A DNA stretch of 64,000 bases from Thermus oshimai DSM 12092 (lineage in GTDB: Bacteria; Deinococcota; Deinococci; Deinococcales; Thermaceae): the NCBI RefSeq assembly GCF_000373145.1, contig NZ_KB890620.1, positions 1 to 64,000 on the forward strand, read 5' to 3'. The translations under genes were made by a program, and so were the position numbers. Positions within the stretch are counted from its first letter, which is position 1. Every line of letters starts with the position of its first letter. Positions 34,030 to 42,485 of this stretch are shown piece after piece. The notes under the pieces were generated by a model, which saw only the letters and a list, made by a program, of their open reading frames with translations, was not told the DNA's origin and searched no databases.

Positions 34030-35592
34030 TTAGACCCCGCGGTGGACCTCCTCTATGGAAGGCGGGTGGCGCATGGCCCGGCCCGAGGCCAGCTTCCCCG
34101 CGGCGTCCAGGAAGGCCCGGGCACTGGCCTCGATGATGTCCGGGGAAACCCCCACCCCCACCGCCTGGAGCTCCCCCAGGCGCAGGCGCACCGTCACCTG
34201 GCCCAGGGCCTCGGTGCTTCCCGTAATGGCCTCCACCCGGTAAAGCTCCAGCTCCGGCCTAAGCCCGATGGCCTCCTCCAAAGCCTTGTACACCGCGTCC
34301 ACCGGCCCGTCCCCGGTGTGGGTGGCCACCTTCTCCCCGCCTGGGGTCTTCACCTTCACCGTGGCCGTGGGCAGGAGGCCGGAGCCGGAGAAGAACTGGA
34401 CGTGCTGGAGCTCAAAGAAGGTGGAGGTGGGCTCGCGCTCGCTCTCCACCAGGGCCTGGAGCTCCTCCGCGGAAAGGGGGCCCTTCTTCTCCGCGATCTC
34501 CTTGAAGCGGGCGAAGAGGACCTTGAGCTGCTCCTCCGTGAGGTCCTTGTAGCCCAGATCCTCCAGGGCCTTCTTGAAAGCCGCCCGGCCGGAGTGCTTG
34601 CCGAGCACCAATACCGCGGGGCGGCGGCCGATGAGCTCCGCGTCCATGATCTCGTAGGTGCCCCGGTGCTTCAAAACCCCGTCCTGGTGGATGCCGGACT
34701 CGTGGGCGAAGGCGTTGTCCCCCACGATGGCCTTGTTGGGGGGCACGGGCATGCCGGTGTAGCGCTCCACCAGGCGGGAGACGCGGTAGATCTCCCGGGT
34801 GTTCACCTTGGTGTAGGCCTTGTAGAAGTCCCGGCGCACGTAAAGGGCCATGACCACCTCCTCCAGGGCGGTGTTCCCGGCCCGTTCCCCGATCCCGTTG
34901 ATGGTGCACTCCACCTGCCCGGCCCCGTTCTCCACGCCCGCCAGGGCGTTGGCCGTGGCCATGCCCAGGTCGTCGTGGGTGTGGGTGGAGATGATCACGT
35001 CCCGCCCCCGCACCACCTCGTCCCGGATCCTGCGGATCAGGGCCCCGTACTCCTGGGGCGTGCCGTAGCCCGTGGTGTCGGGGATGTTGATGGTGGTGGC
35101 CCCGGCCTCAATGGCCACCTCGTAAAGCCGCTTGACGAACTCCCAGTCCGCCCGCATCACGTCCTGGGCGGAGAACTCCACGTCGTCCACGTACCTCCTG
35201 GCGTAGCGGACCATTCTATCCGCCATCTCCAGGACCTCCTCCTCCGTCTTCCTCAGCATGTACTGCAGGTGGACCTTGGAGGCGGAGGTGAAGACGTGGA
35301 TCCTGGGCTTCTCCGCCTTCTCCAGGGCCTTGGCCGCCTGGTCAATGTCCAGGGTGTGGGTGCGGGCGAGGGCGGCGATGATGGGGCCCTTGACCTCGGT
35401 GGCGATGCGGCGCACCGCCTCAAACTCCATGGGCCCCGATACGGGGAAGCCCGCCTCAATGATGTCCACGTTGAGCCGGGCGAGGGCCTGGGCGATCTCC
35501 AGCTTCTGGTCCAAGGAGAGGGCCACCCCTGGGCTTTGCTCCCCGTCCCTGAGCGTGGTGTCAAAAATCCGGATGTGCCGTTCCTTTTCCAT
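34030..35592 (-). CDS. leuA: 2-isopropylmalate synthase
   Basis: First committed enzyme of leucine synthesis. DTTLRDGEQSPGVALS near the N-terminus, EAGFPVSG, metal-binding STHTHDDLGMATANALAG and CTINGIGERAGN mark the catalytic barrel. The C-terminal leucine-binding regulatory domain (about 390-510, with AITGSTEALGQVTVRL) is present. 520 residues. GGAGGTGAAGG precedes ATG 35592. Last gene of the ilvB-ilvN-ilvC-leuA run, 57 bases after ilvC. Confidence 0.95.
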   Translation of the reverse strand: MEKERHIRIFDTTLRDGEQSPGVALSLDQKLEIAQALARLNVDIIEAGFPVSGPMEFEAVRRIATEVKGPIIAALARTHTLDIDQAAKALEKAEKPRIHVFTSASKVHLQYMLRKTEEEVLEMADRMVRYARRYVDDVEFSAQDVMRADWEFVKRLYEVAIEAGATTINIPDTTGYGTPQEYGALIRRIRDEVVRGRDVIISTHTHDDLGMATANALAGVENGAGQVECTINGIGERAGNTALEEVVMALYVRRDFYKAYTKVNTREIYRVSRLVERYTGMPVPPNKAIVGDNAFAHESGIHQDGVLKHRGTYEIMDAELIGRRPAVLVLGKHSGRAAFKKALEDLGYKDLTEEQLKVLFARFKEIAEKKGPLSAEELQALVESEREPTSTFFELQHVQFFSGSGLLPTATVKVKTPGGEKVATHTGDGPVDAVYKALEEAIGLRPELELYRVEAITGSTEALGQVTVRLRLGELQAVGVGVSPDIIEASARAFLDAAGKLASGRAMRHPPSIEEVHRGV

Positions 35593-35619
35593 CTTCCTTC
35601 ACCTCCCTAAACGCGCACA

Positions 35620-35639
35620 GGGGCCACCGAAGGGGCCCC
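35620..35639 (-). other. Hairpin between ilvC and leuA
   Basis: Minus strand GGGGCC-CCTTCGGT-GGCCCC (35639-35620). The loop can form the very stable C(TTCG)G tetraloop with one mismatch below it. No T-run follows. Probably an mRNA processing or stability element. Confidence 0.4.
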
Positions 35640-35649
35640 GTCCAAGCCC

Positions 35650-36663
35650 TTAGCCTACCTCCTCCAGTACCCTGGCCTTGAGGAAGGGCATCATGGCGCG
35701 AAGCCTCGAGCCCACCTCCTCAATGGGGTGGGCCGCCCAGCGCTTGCGGTTGGCCTCCAAGACGGGGCTTCCCACCTGGTTCTCCAGCATCCACTCCCGG
35801 GCGAACTCCCCCGTCTGGATCTGGCGCAGGATCTCCCGCATGCGGCGCTTGGTCTCCTCCAGGGGCACGGCGAGGTCGCCCCGGGTGTAGTCCCCGTACT
35901 CGGCGGTGTTGGAGATGGAGTAGCGCATCCCCTTAAGCCCCGCCTCGTAGATGAGGTCCACGATGAGCTTCACCTCGTGGACGGTCTCAAAGTAGGCCAT
36001 CTCCGGGGGGTAGCCCGCCTCCACCAGGGTCTCAAACCCCGCCCGGATGAGCCGGGTAAGCCCCCCGCAAAGCACCGCCTGCTCCCCGAAGAGGTCCGTC
36101 TCCGTCTCGTCCTTGAAGGTGGTGGCGATGACCCCGGCCCGGGCCGCCCCGATGGCCTTGGCGTAGGCGAGGGCGGTGGGGAAGGCGCTTCCCGAGGCGT
36201 CCTGGTGCACGGCCACGAGGGCCGGGACCCCGCTTCCCTTCTGGTACTCCGAGCGCACCAGGTGGCCCGGGCCCTTGGGGGCCACCATCCAGACGTCCAG
36301 GTCCTTGCGGGGTTTGATCTGGCCGAAGTGGACGTTGAAGCCGTGGGCGAAGGCCAGGGCCCCGCCCTCCTTGAGGTTGGGCTCCACCTCCTCCCGGTAG
36401 ACCTGGGCCTGCTTCTCGTCGGGGAGGAGGACCATGACGACGTCGGCCTCCCGCACCGCCTCGGCCACGGGGAGGACCCTAAGCCCTGCGGCCTCCGCCT
36501 TCTCCCAGCTCCTAGACCCTTTGCGCAGGCCCACGCGCACGTCCACCCCCGAGTCCTTGAGGTTCAGGGCGTGGGCGTGCCCCTGGGAGCCGAAGCCCAA
36601 GACCGCCACCTTCTTGCCCAGGATGAAGCCAAGGTCCGCGTCGTGCTCGTAGTAGATCTTCAT
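35650..36663 (-). CDS. ilvC: Ketol-acid reductoisomerase
   Basis: NADPH-dependent isomeroreductase of valine and isoleucine synthesis. The Rossmann motif [13 protein letters not shown] is at the N-terminus, with RKGSRSW in the cofactor-phosphate loop, [15 protein letters not shown], and the knotted domain with [17 protein letters not shown] and [15 protein letters not shown]. 337 residues, short class I form. It overlaps ilvN by 4 bases (ATGA). Confidence 0.97.
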   Translation of the reverse strand: MKIYYEHDADLGFILGKKVAVLGFGSQGHAHALNLKDSGVDVRVGLRKGSRSWEKAEAAGLRVLPVAEAVREADVVMVLLPDEKQAQVYREEVEPNLKEGGALAFAHGFNVHFGQIKPRKDLDVWMVAPKGPGHLVRSEYQKGSGVPALVAVHQDASGSAFPTALAYAKAIGAARAGVIATTFKDETETDLFGEQAVLCGGLTRLIRAGFETLVEAGYPPEMAYFETVHEVKLIVDLIYEAGLKGMRYSISNTAEYGDYTRGDLAVPLEETKRRMREILRQIQTGEFAREWMLENQVGSPVLEANRKRWAAHPIEEVGSRLRAMMPFLKARVLEEVG

Positions 36664-37172
36664 ACCGCCTCCTTCTTCTCCCGCACCTTCAAGACCCGGT
36701 CTCCCCGGCTCATGGCCACCGCGCCGGTGCGCATGACCTCGAGGATCCCGTAGGGTCTCAAGGCCTCAATAAAGGAGTTGACCTTCTGGGTGTCCCCGGT
36801 GAGCTCCAGGATGAGGCTCTTCTGGGCCACGTCCACCACCCTCGCCCGGAAGGCCTCCTGGATGTCCTTGACGGCGAGGCGCTCCTCGAGGCCCGCCACG
36901 TGGACCTTCACCAGGCAGAGCTCCCGCTCCACGTGGGGCTCGGTGTGGTCCGTGACCTTGAGGACCTCCACGAGCCGGTTGAGCTGCTTCTCCACCTGCT
37001 CCAGGGTGCGGTCGTCCCCGGAGACCACGAGGCAGATCCGGGAAAGCCCCGGCAGGTGGGTGGTGCCCACGGCGAGGCTTTCCAGGTTGAAGCCGCGCCT
37101 TGCGAAAAGGCCCGTGATGCGGTTCAAGACCCTGGGGTGGTCCTGCACCAAAACGGAGATGACGTGCCTCAC
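36660..37172 (-). CDS. ilvN: Acetolactate synthase small (regulatory) subunit
   Basis: ACT-domain subunit that gives valine feedback control to IlvB. The first ACT domain is [20 protein letters not shown] and [11 protein letters not shown]; the second half ([31 protein letters not shown]) forms the C-terminal domain. 170 residues, the long form. It overlaps ilvB and ilvC by 4 bases each. Confidence 0.95.
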   Translation of the reverse strand: MRHVISVLVQDHPRVLNRITGLFARRGFNLESLAVGTTHLPGLSRICLVVSGDDRTLEQVEKQLNRLVEVLKVTDHTEPHVERELCLVKVHVAGLEERLAVKDIQEAFRARVVDVAQKSLILELTGDTQKVNSFIEALRPYGILEVMRTGAVAMSRGDRVLKVREKKEAV

Positions 37173-38857
37173 GCCCCCACCTCCTCCTTCTCCTCGGGAG
37201 GCTCAATGATCATGTCCTCGGCCGCGCCCCCGGCGGGGATCATGGGGAAGACCCCCTCCTCGTGGTAGACCTTGAACTCGGCCACCACGGGGCCGTCGGC
37301 GTTCAGGACGGCCTCCACCCCCTTCATGAGGTCCTCCTTCCGCTCCACCCTCACCCCCTTGATCCCGTAGGCCTCGGCGAGGCGGGCGAAGTCGGGGTTG
37401 GAGTCCGCCAGATAGACCTCGCTGTAGCGCTTGGCGTGGAAGAGGTCCTGCCACTGGCGCACCATGCCCAGGTAGCCGTTGTTCAGGATGACGACCTTCA
37501 CGTCCAGCTTGTACTTCACCACCGTGGCCAGCTCCTGCAGGGTCATCTGGAAGGAGCCGTCTCCGTCAAAGTCAATGACGAGCTCCTCGGGGCGGGCGAT
37601 CTTGGCCCCGATGGCGAAGGGAAGCCCCACCCCCATGGTGCCGAGGCCCCCGCTGGTGAGGAAGCTCCTGGGCCTGGTCACGGGGAAGAACTGGGCGGCG
37701 AACATCTGGTGCTGCCCCACCCCCGTGGTGACGATGGCGTTTCCTCCCGTGGCCTCGTGGAAGGCCCGGATCACCTCCTGGCTTTGCAGGTGGGGCTTGG
37801 GCTTGTAGCGCAAGGGGTAGCGGGTGCGCCAGTCCTCCAGCTCCCGCCACCAGGCGGCAAGCCTCAAGGCCTTCGCCCCCTTGAGGAGCTCCTTGAGGAC
37901 GAGCCTCGAGTCCCCCACGATGGGGATGTGGGTGCGCACCACTTTGCCGATCTCGGCGGGGTCTATGTCCACGTGGATGATGGTGTGGGCGTGGGGCGCG
38001 AAACGGGAGACCTTGCCCGTGACCCGGTCGTCAAAGCGGAGGCCGATGGCGAGGATCACGTCCGCGTGGTGGATGGCCCGGTTAGCGGCCACGGTGCCGT
38101 GCATCCCCGGCATCCCGAGCCACAAGGGGTGGTTCCCGGGAAAGGCCCCGAGGCCCATGAGGGTGGTGATCACGGGAAGCCCCGTCTTCTCGGCGAAGGC
38201 GAGGAGCTCGGCGTGGGCGTGCTGCGCCCCACCTCCCACCATGAGGACGGGGCGCTCCGCCTTCTCCAGGGCGTCCAGGGCCCTTTCAATCTGCTTGGGG
38301 TGCCCCTTCAGGGTGGGCTTGTACCCGGGGAGGTCCAGCTTCACGTCAAAGCTCCCCGTGAACTCCGCAAGCTGCACGTCCTTGGGGATGTCAATGAGCA
38401 CGGGGCCGGGGCGGCCGGTGGCGGCGATGTGGAAGGCCTCCTTCACCACCCGGGGGATCTCGTTCACGTCCTGGACCAGGTAGTTGTGCTTGGTGATGGG
38501 CATGGTGACCCCGGTGACGTCCGCCTCCTGGAAGGCGTCGGTGCCGATGAGGGCCCGGGGGACGTTCCCGGTGATGGCCACCACCGGGGTGGAGTCCATC
38601 ATGGCGTCCGCGAGGCCCGTGACCAGGTTCAGGGCCCCGGGGCCCGAGGTGGCCATGACCACCCCCACCCGGCCCGAGGCGCGGGCGTAGGCGGTGGCCG
38701 CGTGGACCCCGCCCTGCTCGTGCCGCACCAGGATGTGGCGGATGGGGCTATCGTAGAGGGCGTCGTAGGTGGGCATGATCGCCCCGCCCGGGTGGCCGAA
38801 GATCACCTCCACCCCTTCCCGCTCCAGCGCCCTTAAAAGTGCCTCCGCTCCCTTCAT
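37169..38857 (-). CDS. ilvB: Acetolactate synthase large (catalytic) subunit
   Basis: Thiamine-diphosphate enzyme for the first shared step of valine and isoleucine synthesis. The catalytic glutamate is in RHEQGGVHAA, the FAD region follows, and the ThDP motif is GDGSFQMTLQELATV with VVILNNGYLGMVRQWQ. 562 residues. AAGGAGGGG precedes the ATG. The gene follows a leader peptide and terminator, so its expression is probably attenuated. Confidence 0.97.
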   Translation of the reverse strand: MKGAEALLRALEREGVEVIFGHPGGAIMPTYDALYDSPIRHILVRHEQGGVHAATAYARASGRVGVVMATSGPGALNLVTGLADAMMDSTPVVAITGNVPRALIGTDAFQEADVTGVTMPITKHNYLVQDVNEIPRVVKEAFHIAATGRPGPVLIDIPKDVQLAEFTGSFDVKLDLPGYKPTLKGHPKQIERALDALEKAERPVLMVGGGAQHAHAELLAFAEKTGLPVITTLMGLGAFPGNHPLWLGMPGMHGTVAANRAIHHADVILAIGLRFDDRVTGKVSRFAPHAHTIIHVDIDPAEIGKVVRTHIPIVGDSRLVLKELLKGAKALRLAAWWRELEDWRTRYPLRYKPKPHLQSQEVIRAFHEATGGNAIVTTGVGQHQMFAAQFFPVTRPRSFLTSGGLGTMGVGLPFAIGAKIARPEELVIDFDGDGSFQMTLQELATVVKYKLDVKVVILNNGYLGMVRQWQDLFHAKRYSEVYLADSNPDFARLAEAYGIKGVRVERKEDLMKGVEAVLNADGPVVAEFKVYHEEGVFPMIPAGGAAEDMIIEPPEEKEEVGA

Positions 38858-38870
38858 GGACCCCTCCTTA

Positions 38871-38902
38871 AACTTGAAACCCCCCGGTTGGCCCGGGGGG
38901 TT
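38871..38902 (-). terminator. Attenuator terminator of the ilv-leu operon
   Basis: Minus strand: perfect 10-base stem AACCCCCCGG/CCGGGGGGTT with loop GCCAA (38902-38878), then TCAAGTTT. It lies between the leader-peptide stop and the ilvB ribosome-binding site. A GGGGGGT run inside the leader-peptide codons (38940-38934) can pair with the ACCCCCC arm, giving a possible antiterminator. Confidence 0.75.
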
Positions 38903-38922
38903 ATGGGATGCGCCCTAAAGCG

Positions 38923-38991
38923 CTACGCCCTACCCCCCGCTGGCCCTACGATTAGGACCAGGGCTAGGGATAGGGCGAGTCCGGAACGCAT
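38923..38991 (-). CDS. Leader peptide of the ilvB operon (22 aa, Leu/Val/Ile-rich)
   Basis: ATG 38991 to TAG 38925-38923. After MRSGLA the centre reads LSLALVLIV; eight of 22 residues are Leu, Val or Ile. Leucine is encoded by CTC, CTA, CTA, CTG and CTA and the last valine by GTA; CTA and GTA look rare next to the CTC/CTG and GTG that dominate neighbouring genes. The start lies only 10 bases after the -10 box, so it is translated from almost the first base of the transcript. Position, composition and the following terminator fit a transcription-attenuation leader that senses branched-chain aminoacyl-tRNA. Confidence 0.8.
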   Translation of the reverse strand: MRSGLALSLALVLIVGPAGGRA

Positions 38992-39001
38992 CTTGCCGCT
39001 A

Positions 39002-39030
39002 AGGATAGCCCCCTAAGGCCTTGGTGTCAA
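39002..39030 (-). promoter_or_regulatory. Promoter of the ilvB-ilvN-ilvC-leuA operon
   Basis: Consensus -35 TTGACA (39030-39025), an exact 17-base spacer and -10 TATCCT (39007-39002). It is one of the strongest-looking promoters in the window. The -35 lies inside the 3' end of ypdA. Confidence 0.8.
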
Positions 39031-39993
39031 GCCCCGCACCCGGGCGGCGATGGCGGTGAGGGCAACCCGGGCGTGTTCCCGGCCGTTCTCAATGAAGACG
39101 GAGCGGGTGTCAGGCCCGTAGGCGCAGGAGCCCACGGCGAAGAGGCCGGGGATGGAGGTCTCCCACTCGGAAGAAAGCCAGGGCCTCTCCCCCTCGTAGG
39201 CCACCCCCGCCTCCCTAAGGAGGCGGTCTTCCGCCCGGTAGCCGATGAGAACCAGCACGAAGTCGGCGGGCAGGAACTCCCGCCCTTCCGGGCGGCGAAG
39301 CCAAAGCCCCTCCGGGGTGATGGCCTCCACCCGGGCCTCCATGACCGCCCGGATGCTCCCCTCCTTGACCCGGTTCTCAAAGTCGGGGAGGAGCCAGTAC
39401 TTCACCGAGGGCCTGACCCACTTTCCCCGGTGGACGAGGGTGACCTTCGCCCCGCCGCGGTAGAGGTCCAAGGCCGCCTCCACCGCCGAGTTGGACCCCC
39501 CCACCACCGCCACCTCCCGCCCGAAGAAGGGGGCGGCCTCCTCGTAGCGGTGGAGGACGTGGGGGAGGTCCTCCCCCGGGACGCCCAGGCGGTTCGGGTT
39601 CCCGAAGTAGCCCGTGGCCACCACCACGTACCGGGCCGAGAAGGCCCGCTCCCCCTTGCGATCTTTGGCCAGGACCTGGAAGGCCCCCTCCCGGCCCCGG
39701 ATGCCCAGGACCTCGGTGTAGGTGAGAACGCTTAGCCCCTCCCGCTCTGCCACCCGCTGGTAGTAGAGGAGGGCCTCCTTGCGGGTGGGCTTGGGACCTT
39801 GGGCGACCAAGGGATGGCCCCCGATCTCGATGTTCTTGGCCTCGGAGAAGAAGACCATGTCCCGGGGAAAGCGGTAGACGGTCTCCGCCACCGTGCCCCG
39901 CTCCAGGACCAGGTGGGAAAGGCCGAGCCGCTTGGCCCAAAGGGCGGCGCAAAGCCCCACGGGACCCGCGCCCACCACGAGGACGTCCACCAT
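39013..39993 (-). CDS. ypdA: YpdA-family bacillithiol disulfide reductase (putative)
   Basis: Two-dinucleotide-binding flavoprotein, 326 residues. FAD motif VVGAGPVGLCAALWAK at the N-terminus and NAD(P) motif VAVVGGSNSAVEAALDLYRGG in the middle; FFSEAKNIEIGGHPL and PGLFAVGSCAYGPDTRSVFIENGREHA fit YpdA. There is no CxxC redox pair, unlike thioredoxin reductase, as expected for YpdA. The enzyme is thought to reduce oxidised bacillithiol. ATG 39993 follows TAAACT by 7 bases. Confidence 0.85.
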   Translation of the reverse strand: MVDVLVVGAGPVGLCAALWAKRLGLSHLVLERGTVAETVYRFPRDMVFFSEAKNIEIGGHPLVAQGPKPTRKEALLYYQRVAEREGLSVLTYTEVLGIRGREGAFQVLAKDRKGERAFSARYVVVATGYFGNPNRLGVPGEDLPHVLHRYEEAAPFFGREVAVVGGSNSAVEAALDLYRGGAKVTLVHRGKWVRPSVKYWLLPDFENRVKEGSIRAVMEARVEAITPEGLWLRRPEGREFLPADFVLVLIGYRAEDRLLREAGVAYEGERPWLSSEWETSIPGLFAVGSCAYGPDTRSVFIENGREHARVALTAIAARVRGLTPRP

Positions 39994-40000
39994 GGCCCTG

Positions 40001-40006
40001 AGTTTA
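40001..40006 (-). promoter_or_regulatory. Leaderless -10 box of ypdA
   Basis: TAAACT at 40006-40001, spacer CAGGGCC, then ATG 39993. Confidence 0.5.
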
Positions 40007-40064
40007 CGGCAACGGGCGGGCCTCCCCCGTGGGGTGGCTCACAAGGGCCCAGGATCCAACGCCT

Positions 40065-40078
40065 CCCCCATTTGGGGG
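40065..40078. repeat. Inverted repeat between ypdA and the pilin locus
   Basis: CCCCCA-TT-TGGGGG, a 6-base perfect inverted repeat in the divergent region. It is too tight for an RNA hairpin, but could be a protein-binding site about 25 bases upstream of the pilin-locus -10 box. Confidence 0.3.
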
Positions 40079-40101
40079 TGGTGAAGCGCCAAACCGGGGT
40101 C

Positions 40102-40107
40102 TACGCT
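40102..40107 (+). promoter_or_regulatory. Leaderless -10 box of the pilin locus
   Basis: TACGCT, spacer GGCAACC, then ATG 40115. No consensus -35 is seen, so an activator may be needed. Confidence 0.4.
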
Positions 40108-40114
40108 GGCAACC

Positions 40115-41617
40115 ATGATGCGGAAAGGGGTCGTTACCCCTATTACCCTCGTGGTGCTGATGGTGGTCTTCACCAGCCTCCTCGCGGCCACGAGCTACAT
40201 GACCCTGGGAACCCTCAAGGGAAGCGCTGTGGAACGGGCTTCCTACCAGGCCTTCCTGTTGGCGGAAAGCGCCCTTGACGTCTTCCCCAAGCTCGTCCGG
40301 TGCGGCCAACCCCCGCCCTCCACCTATACCCTCACCGTCTCCGGAGGGCCCACCGCCTCGGTGACCTACGTCTACTCCGAAGGGTCCGCCGGCGCCGCCT
40401 TCAGCGGCGGGGAAGTTACGGTCCAGGCCGTGGCGGAGTTCGCCGGGGCCAAGGCCAGGGTCCAGCAGACCTTCACAGGAAGCTGCGGCATCGCCGGGGC
40501 CATCCCCGCGGCCCTCACCTCCCGGCCGCGCATAGAGGTCAGGGGAAATGCTCAGGTCATCGGCCAGGACTTTGCCCAGGCCACCGGCCTTCTTACCGGG
40601 GTCACCCAGGTAAGCCTGACGGCGAACCTTCCCCTGCTTCAGAACCTAACCCAGGGCGGAAGCCTCAGCCTAAGCGTCCAGGACGCGAGCCTAATCCTTC
40701 CCGGAAGCTACGTGCAGATCCCCACCGGAGGCACCCCGAAGACCTACCGGGTGGAGGGCAAGAGCGGAAACACCCTCACCCTCACGCCCCTCTTCACCCC
40801 AAGCCTCACCGACGTGATCCTACCCTCGGCCCCAGTCAACCTGGTCCAGTTCGGGGTGAAGGCCTACGATCCGGGTACCAACACCCTGACCCTCTCCGAC
40901 GCCCGGGGACTGGTCCCGGGGCAGACCGTAAAGGTGAGTAGCTACCAGGGCACCGTCCAGAGCCTTGACCTGGCCACCGGGAAGGTCACCGTGGCCTGGA
41001 GCGGGACCCCTCCCCCCGACATCGCCGAAGGCACCCCCCTGGTCCCCCAGGTGCTGGGGGCAGCCAGCAGCCTGACCATTGATACCAGGGGTGGGGGACA
41101 GGTTCTTCATGGAACGGCGCCCAACTCCCCCATGGTCCCCTCCGACCCCGACGAGCTCTTCCGGCGGGTCTTCGGCATGTCCAAAGACGCCTTCAGGGCC
41201 CTCTATCCGCCTGTTTCGGCCTCCTCCTTCAACGGGACGTTGGCCAACTGGGAGCTCAAGGTGGTCCAGGGAACCGTCAACCTCACCGGAAGCAACCGGC
41301 TTTGCGGCCGGGGCATCCTGGTGGTCTTCGGCAACCTCACCGTAAACGGTTCCTGCGGCCAGGGCTTCCAGGGCCTCATCTACGTGGCCGGGGACTACGA
41401 CCAGCAGGGCAACGCCGTCCTCACGGGAGCGGTGGTGGTGGAGGGCGTGGCGAACCTCCAGGCCTGCAACGGCAACGAGTGCTGGACCCAGATCGCCGGG
41501 ACGGGGCAGGGGGGCGGCAAAATCGTCTACGACCCTCTGGTGCTCCAAAGGCTCCGGGTGGCGAGCCAGGGGTCGGCCCAGGTGGTGGCCAAGCAGGGTA
41601 GCTGGAGGAGGCTGTGA
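40115..41617 (+). CDS. Large PilX/ComZ-like pilus-associated protein
   Basis: 500 residues. The N-terminal hydrophobic helix (TPITLVVLMVVFTSLLAATS) with preceding MMRKGV resembles PilX-type minor pilins; the usual Phe1 and Glu5 are absent. A long, Gly/Thr/Ser-rich beta-domain follows (SLTANLPLLQNLTQGGSLSL, GSNRLCGRGILVVFGNLTVN, AGDYDQQGNAVLTGAVVVEG) with four or more cysteines, probably disulfide-bonded outside the cell. By size, place and make-up it resembles ComZ, the DNA-binding tip protein of T. thermophilus competence pili. The gene order (first, ahead of three pseudopilins) differs from the ComZ position I remember, so the name is tentative. Confidence 0.65.
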   Translation: MMRKGVVTPITLVVLMVVFTSLLAATSYMTLGTLKGSAVERASYQAFLLAESALDVFPKLVRCGQPPPSTYTLTVSGGPTASVTYVYSEGSAGAAFSGGEVTVQAVAEFAGAKARVQQTFTGSCGIAGAIPAALTSRPRIEVRGNAQVIGQDFAQATGLLTGVTQVSLTANLPLLQNLTQGGSLSLSVQDASLILPGSYVQIPTGGTPKTYRVEGKSGNTLTLTPLFTPSLTDVILPSAPVNLVQFGVKAYDPGTNTLTLSDARGLVPGQTVKVSSYQGTVQSLDLATGKVTVAWSGTPPPDIAEGTPLVPQVLGAASSLTIDTRGGGQVLHGTAPNSPMVPSDPDELFRRVFGMSKDAFRALYPPVSASSFNGTLANWELKVVQGTVNLTGSNRLCGRGILVVFGNLTVNGSCGQGFQGLIYVAGDYDQQGNAVLTGAVVVEGVANLQACNGNECWTQIAGTGQGGGKIVYDPLVLQRLRVASQGSAQVVAKQGSWRRL

Positions 41618-42051
41618 GGCGGGGTCTGAGCCTGCTGGAAGTCCTCGTGGTCATGGCCATCCTGGGGGTGCTTCTGGGCCTCGCCGTCCCCAACTACCTC
41701 CGCTGGCGGGCCCAGGCGGAGCTGGACGAGGCCGCCCGATCCCTGGCCCAGGCCTTCCAGTACGCCCGGGCCGAGGCCAAGCGCACGAATAGCCCGCGTT
41801 GCCTGAAGGTCTTCCCGGAGGGGTGGGCCCTGGGCCAGGACTGCGACAACCTGAACGCGCCCACCCAACGCTTCCGCCAGGCCCAGGTGGTCGGGAGCAA
41901 CCTCGGCCTGCCCGTGGGCGTGGCCTTCTTCCCCCCTCATGGCACCACGGACGCGCCCCTAAAAAAGTTCACCCTCCAGCACACCCGCTACCCGGACCTT
42001 AGGCGCGACGTGAACGTGATCGGCGTCATCGGAAAGGTGGTGGTGCGGTGA
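41614..42051 (+). CDS. GspH/FimT-type pseudopilin
   Basis: 145 residues with prepilin signal MRRG/LSLLEVLVVMAILG (cleavage after Gly4, Glu at +5), a hydrophobic N-helix, then a FimT-like body (LRWRAQAELDEAARSLAQAF, YARAEAKRTNSPRCLKVFPE). GTG 41614 overlaps the previous stop by 4 bases. A minor pilin that initiates or caps the pilus. In T. thermophilus a gene in this place is called pilA1; I cannot confirm the orthology. Confidence 0.82.
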   Translation: MRRGLSLLEVLVVMAILGVLLGLAVPNYLRWRAQAELDEAARSLAQAFQYARAEAKRTNSPRCLKVFPEGWALGQDCDNLNAPTQRFRQAQVVGSNLGLPVGVAFFPPHGTTDAPLKKFTLQHTRYPDLRRDVNVIGVIGKVVVR

Positions 42052-42485
42052 AGAAGGGCTTCTCCTTGGTGGAACTCCTCGTGGCCCTGGCCATATTCGG
42101 CCTGCTCAGCGCCGCCATCCTCTCGGGGCTTTTGGGCGTCTTCCGGGTGAACCGAAGCGCCGGGCTGGAAACCCGGGCCGTGGTGGTGGCCAAGGACTAC
42201 CTGGAGCGGGCCCGGAGGGAGAGCACCTATAACGGCACCACCCTAACCCTCCCCGCCCTCGGCCAGACGGGCGGCTTCTCCGTGACCGTGAGGGCGGCGG
42301 GGCGCATGGACCCTGGGGACCCTCTCACCTTCACAACCTGCTCGGGAAGCCCCGGCACGGGCTACTCTTGCGCCGTGAGCTGCCAGCAGGGCACCTCCCC
42401 CACCGCCTGCCGCCTGGTGGCGGTGGAGCTCACTTTGCAGGGCGGGGGCAAAACCTACACCTTCTACCGGGAGTGGGCGCCATGA
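42048..42485 (+). CDS. PilV/GspI-type pseudopilin
   Basis: 145 residues with prepilin signal MKKG/FSLVELLVALAIFG and cleavage after Gly4. The body is short with four cysteines (TFTTCSGSPG, YSCAVSCQQG, SPTACRLVAVE), likely two disulfides. GTG 42048 overlaps the previous gene and the next ATG overlaps its stop, so the pseudopilins are translated as a coupled set. Confidence 0.82.
   Translation: MKKGFSLVELLVALAIFGLLSAAILSGLLGVFRVNRSAGLETRAVVVAKDYLERARRESTYNGTTLTLPALGQTGGFSVTVRAAGRMDPGDPLTFTTCSGSPGTGYSCAVSCQQGTSPTACRLVAVELTLQGGGKTYTFYREWAP

Noticed and set aside
40065-40078. Terminator upstream of the pilin locus
   Set aside because: A two-base loop cannot form an RNA hairpin and no T-run follows; kept only as an inverted repeat.
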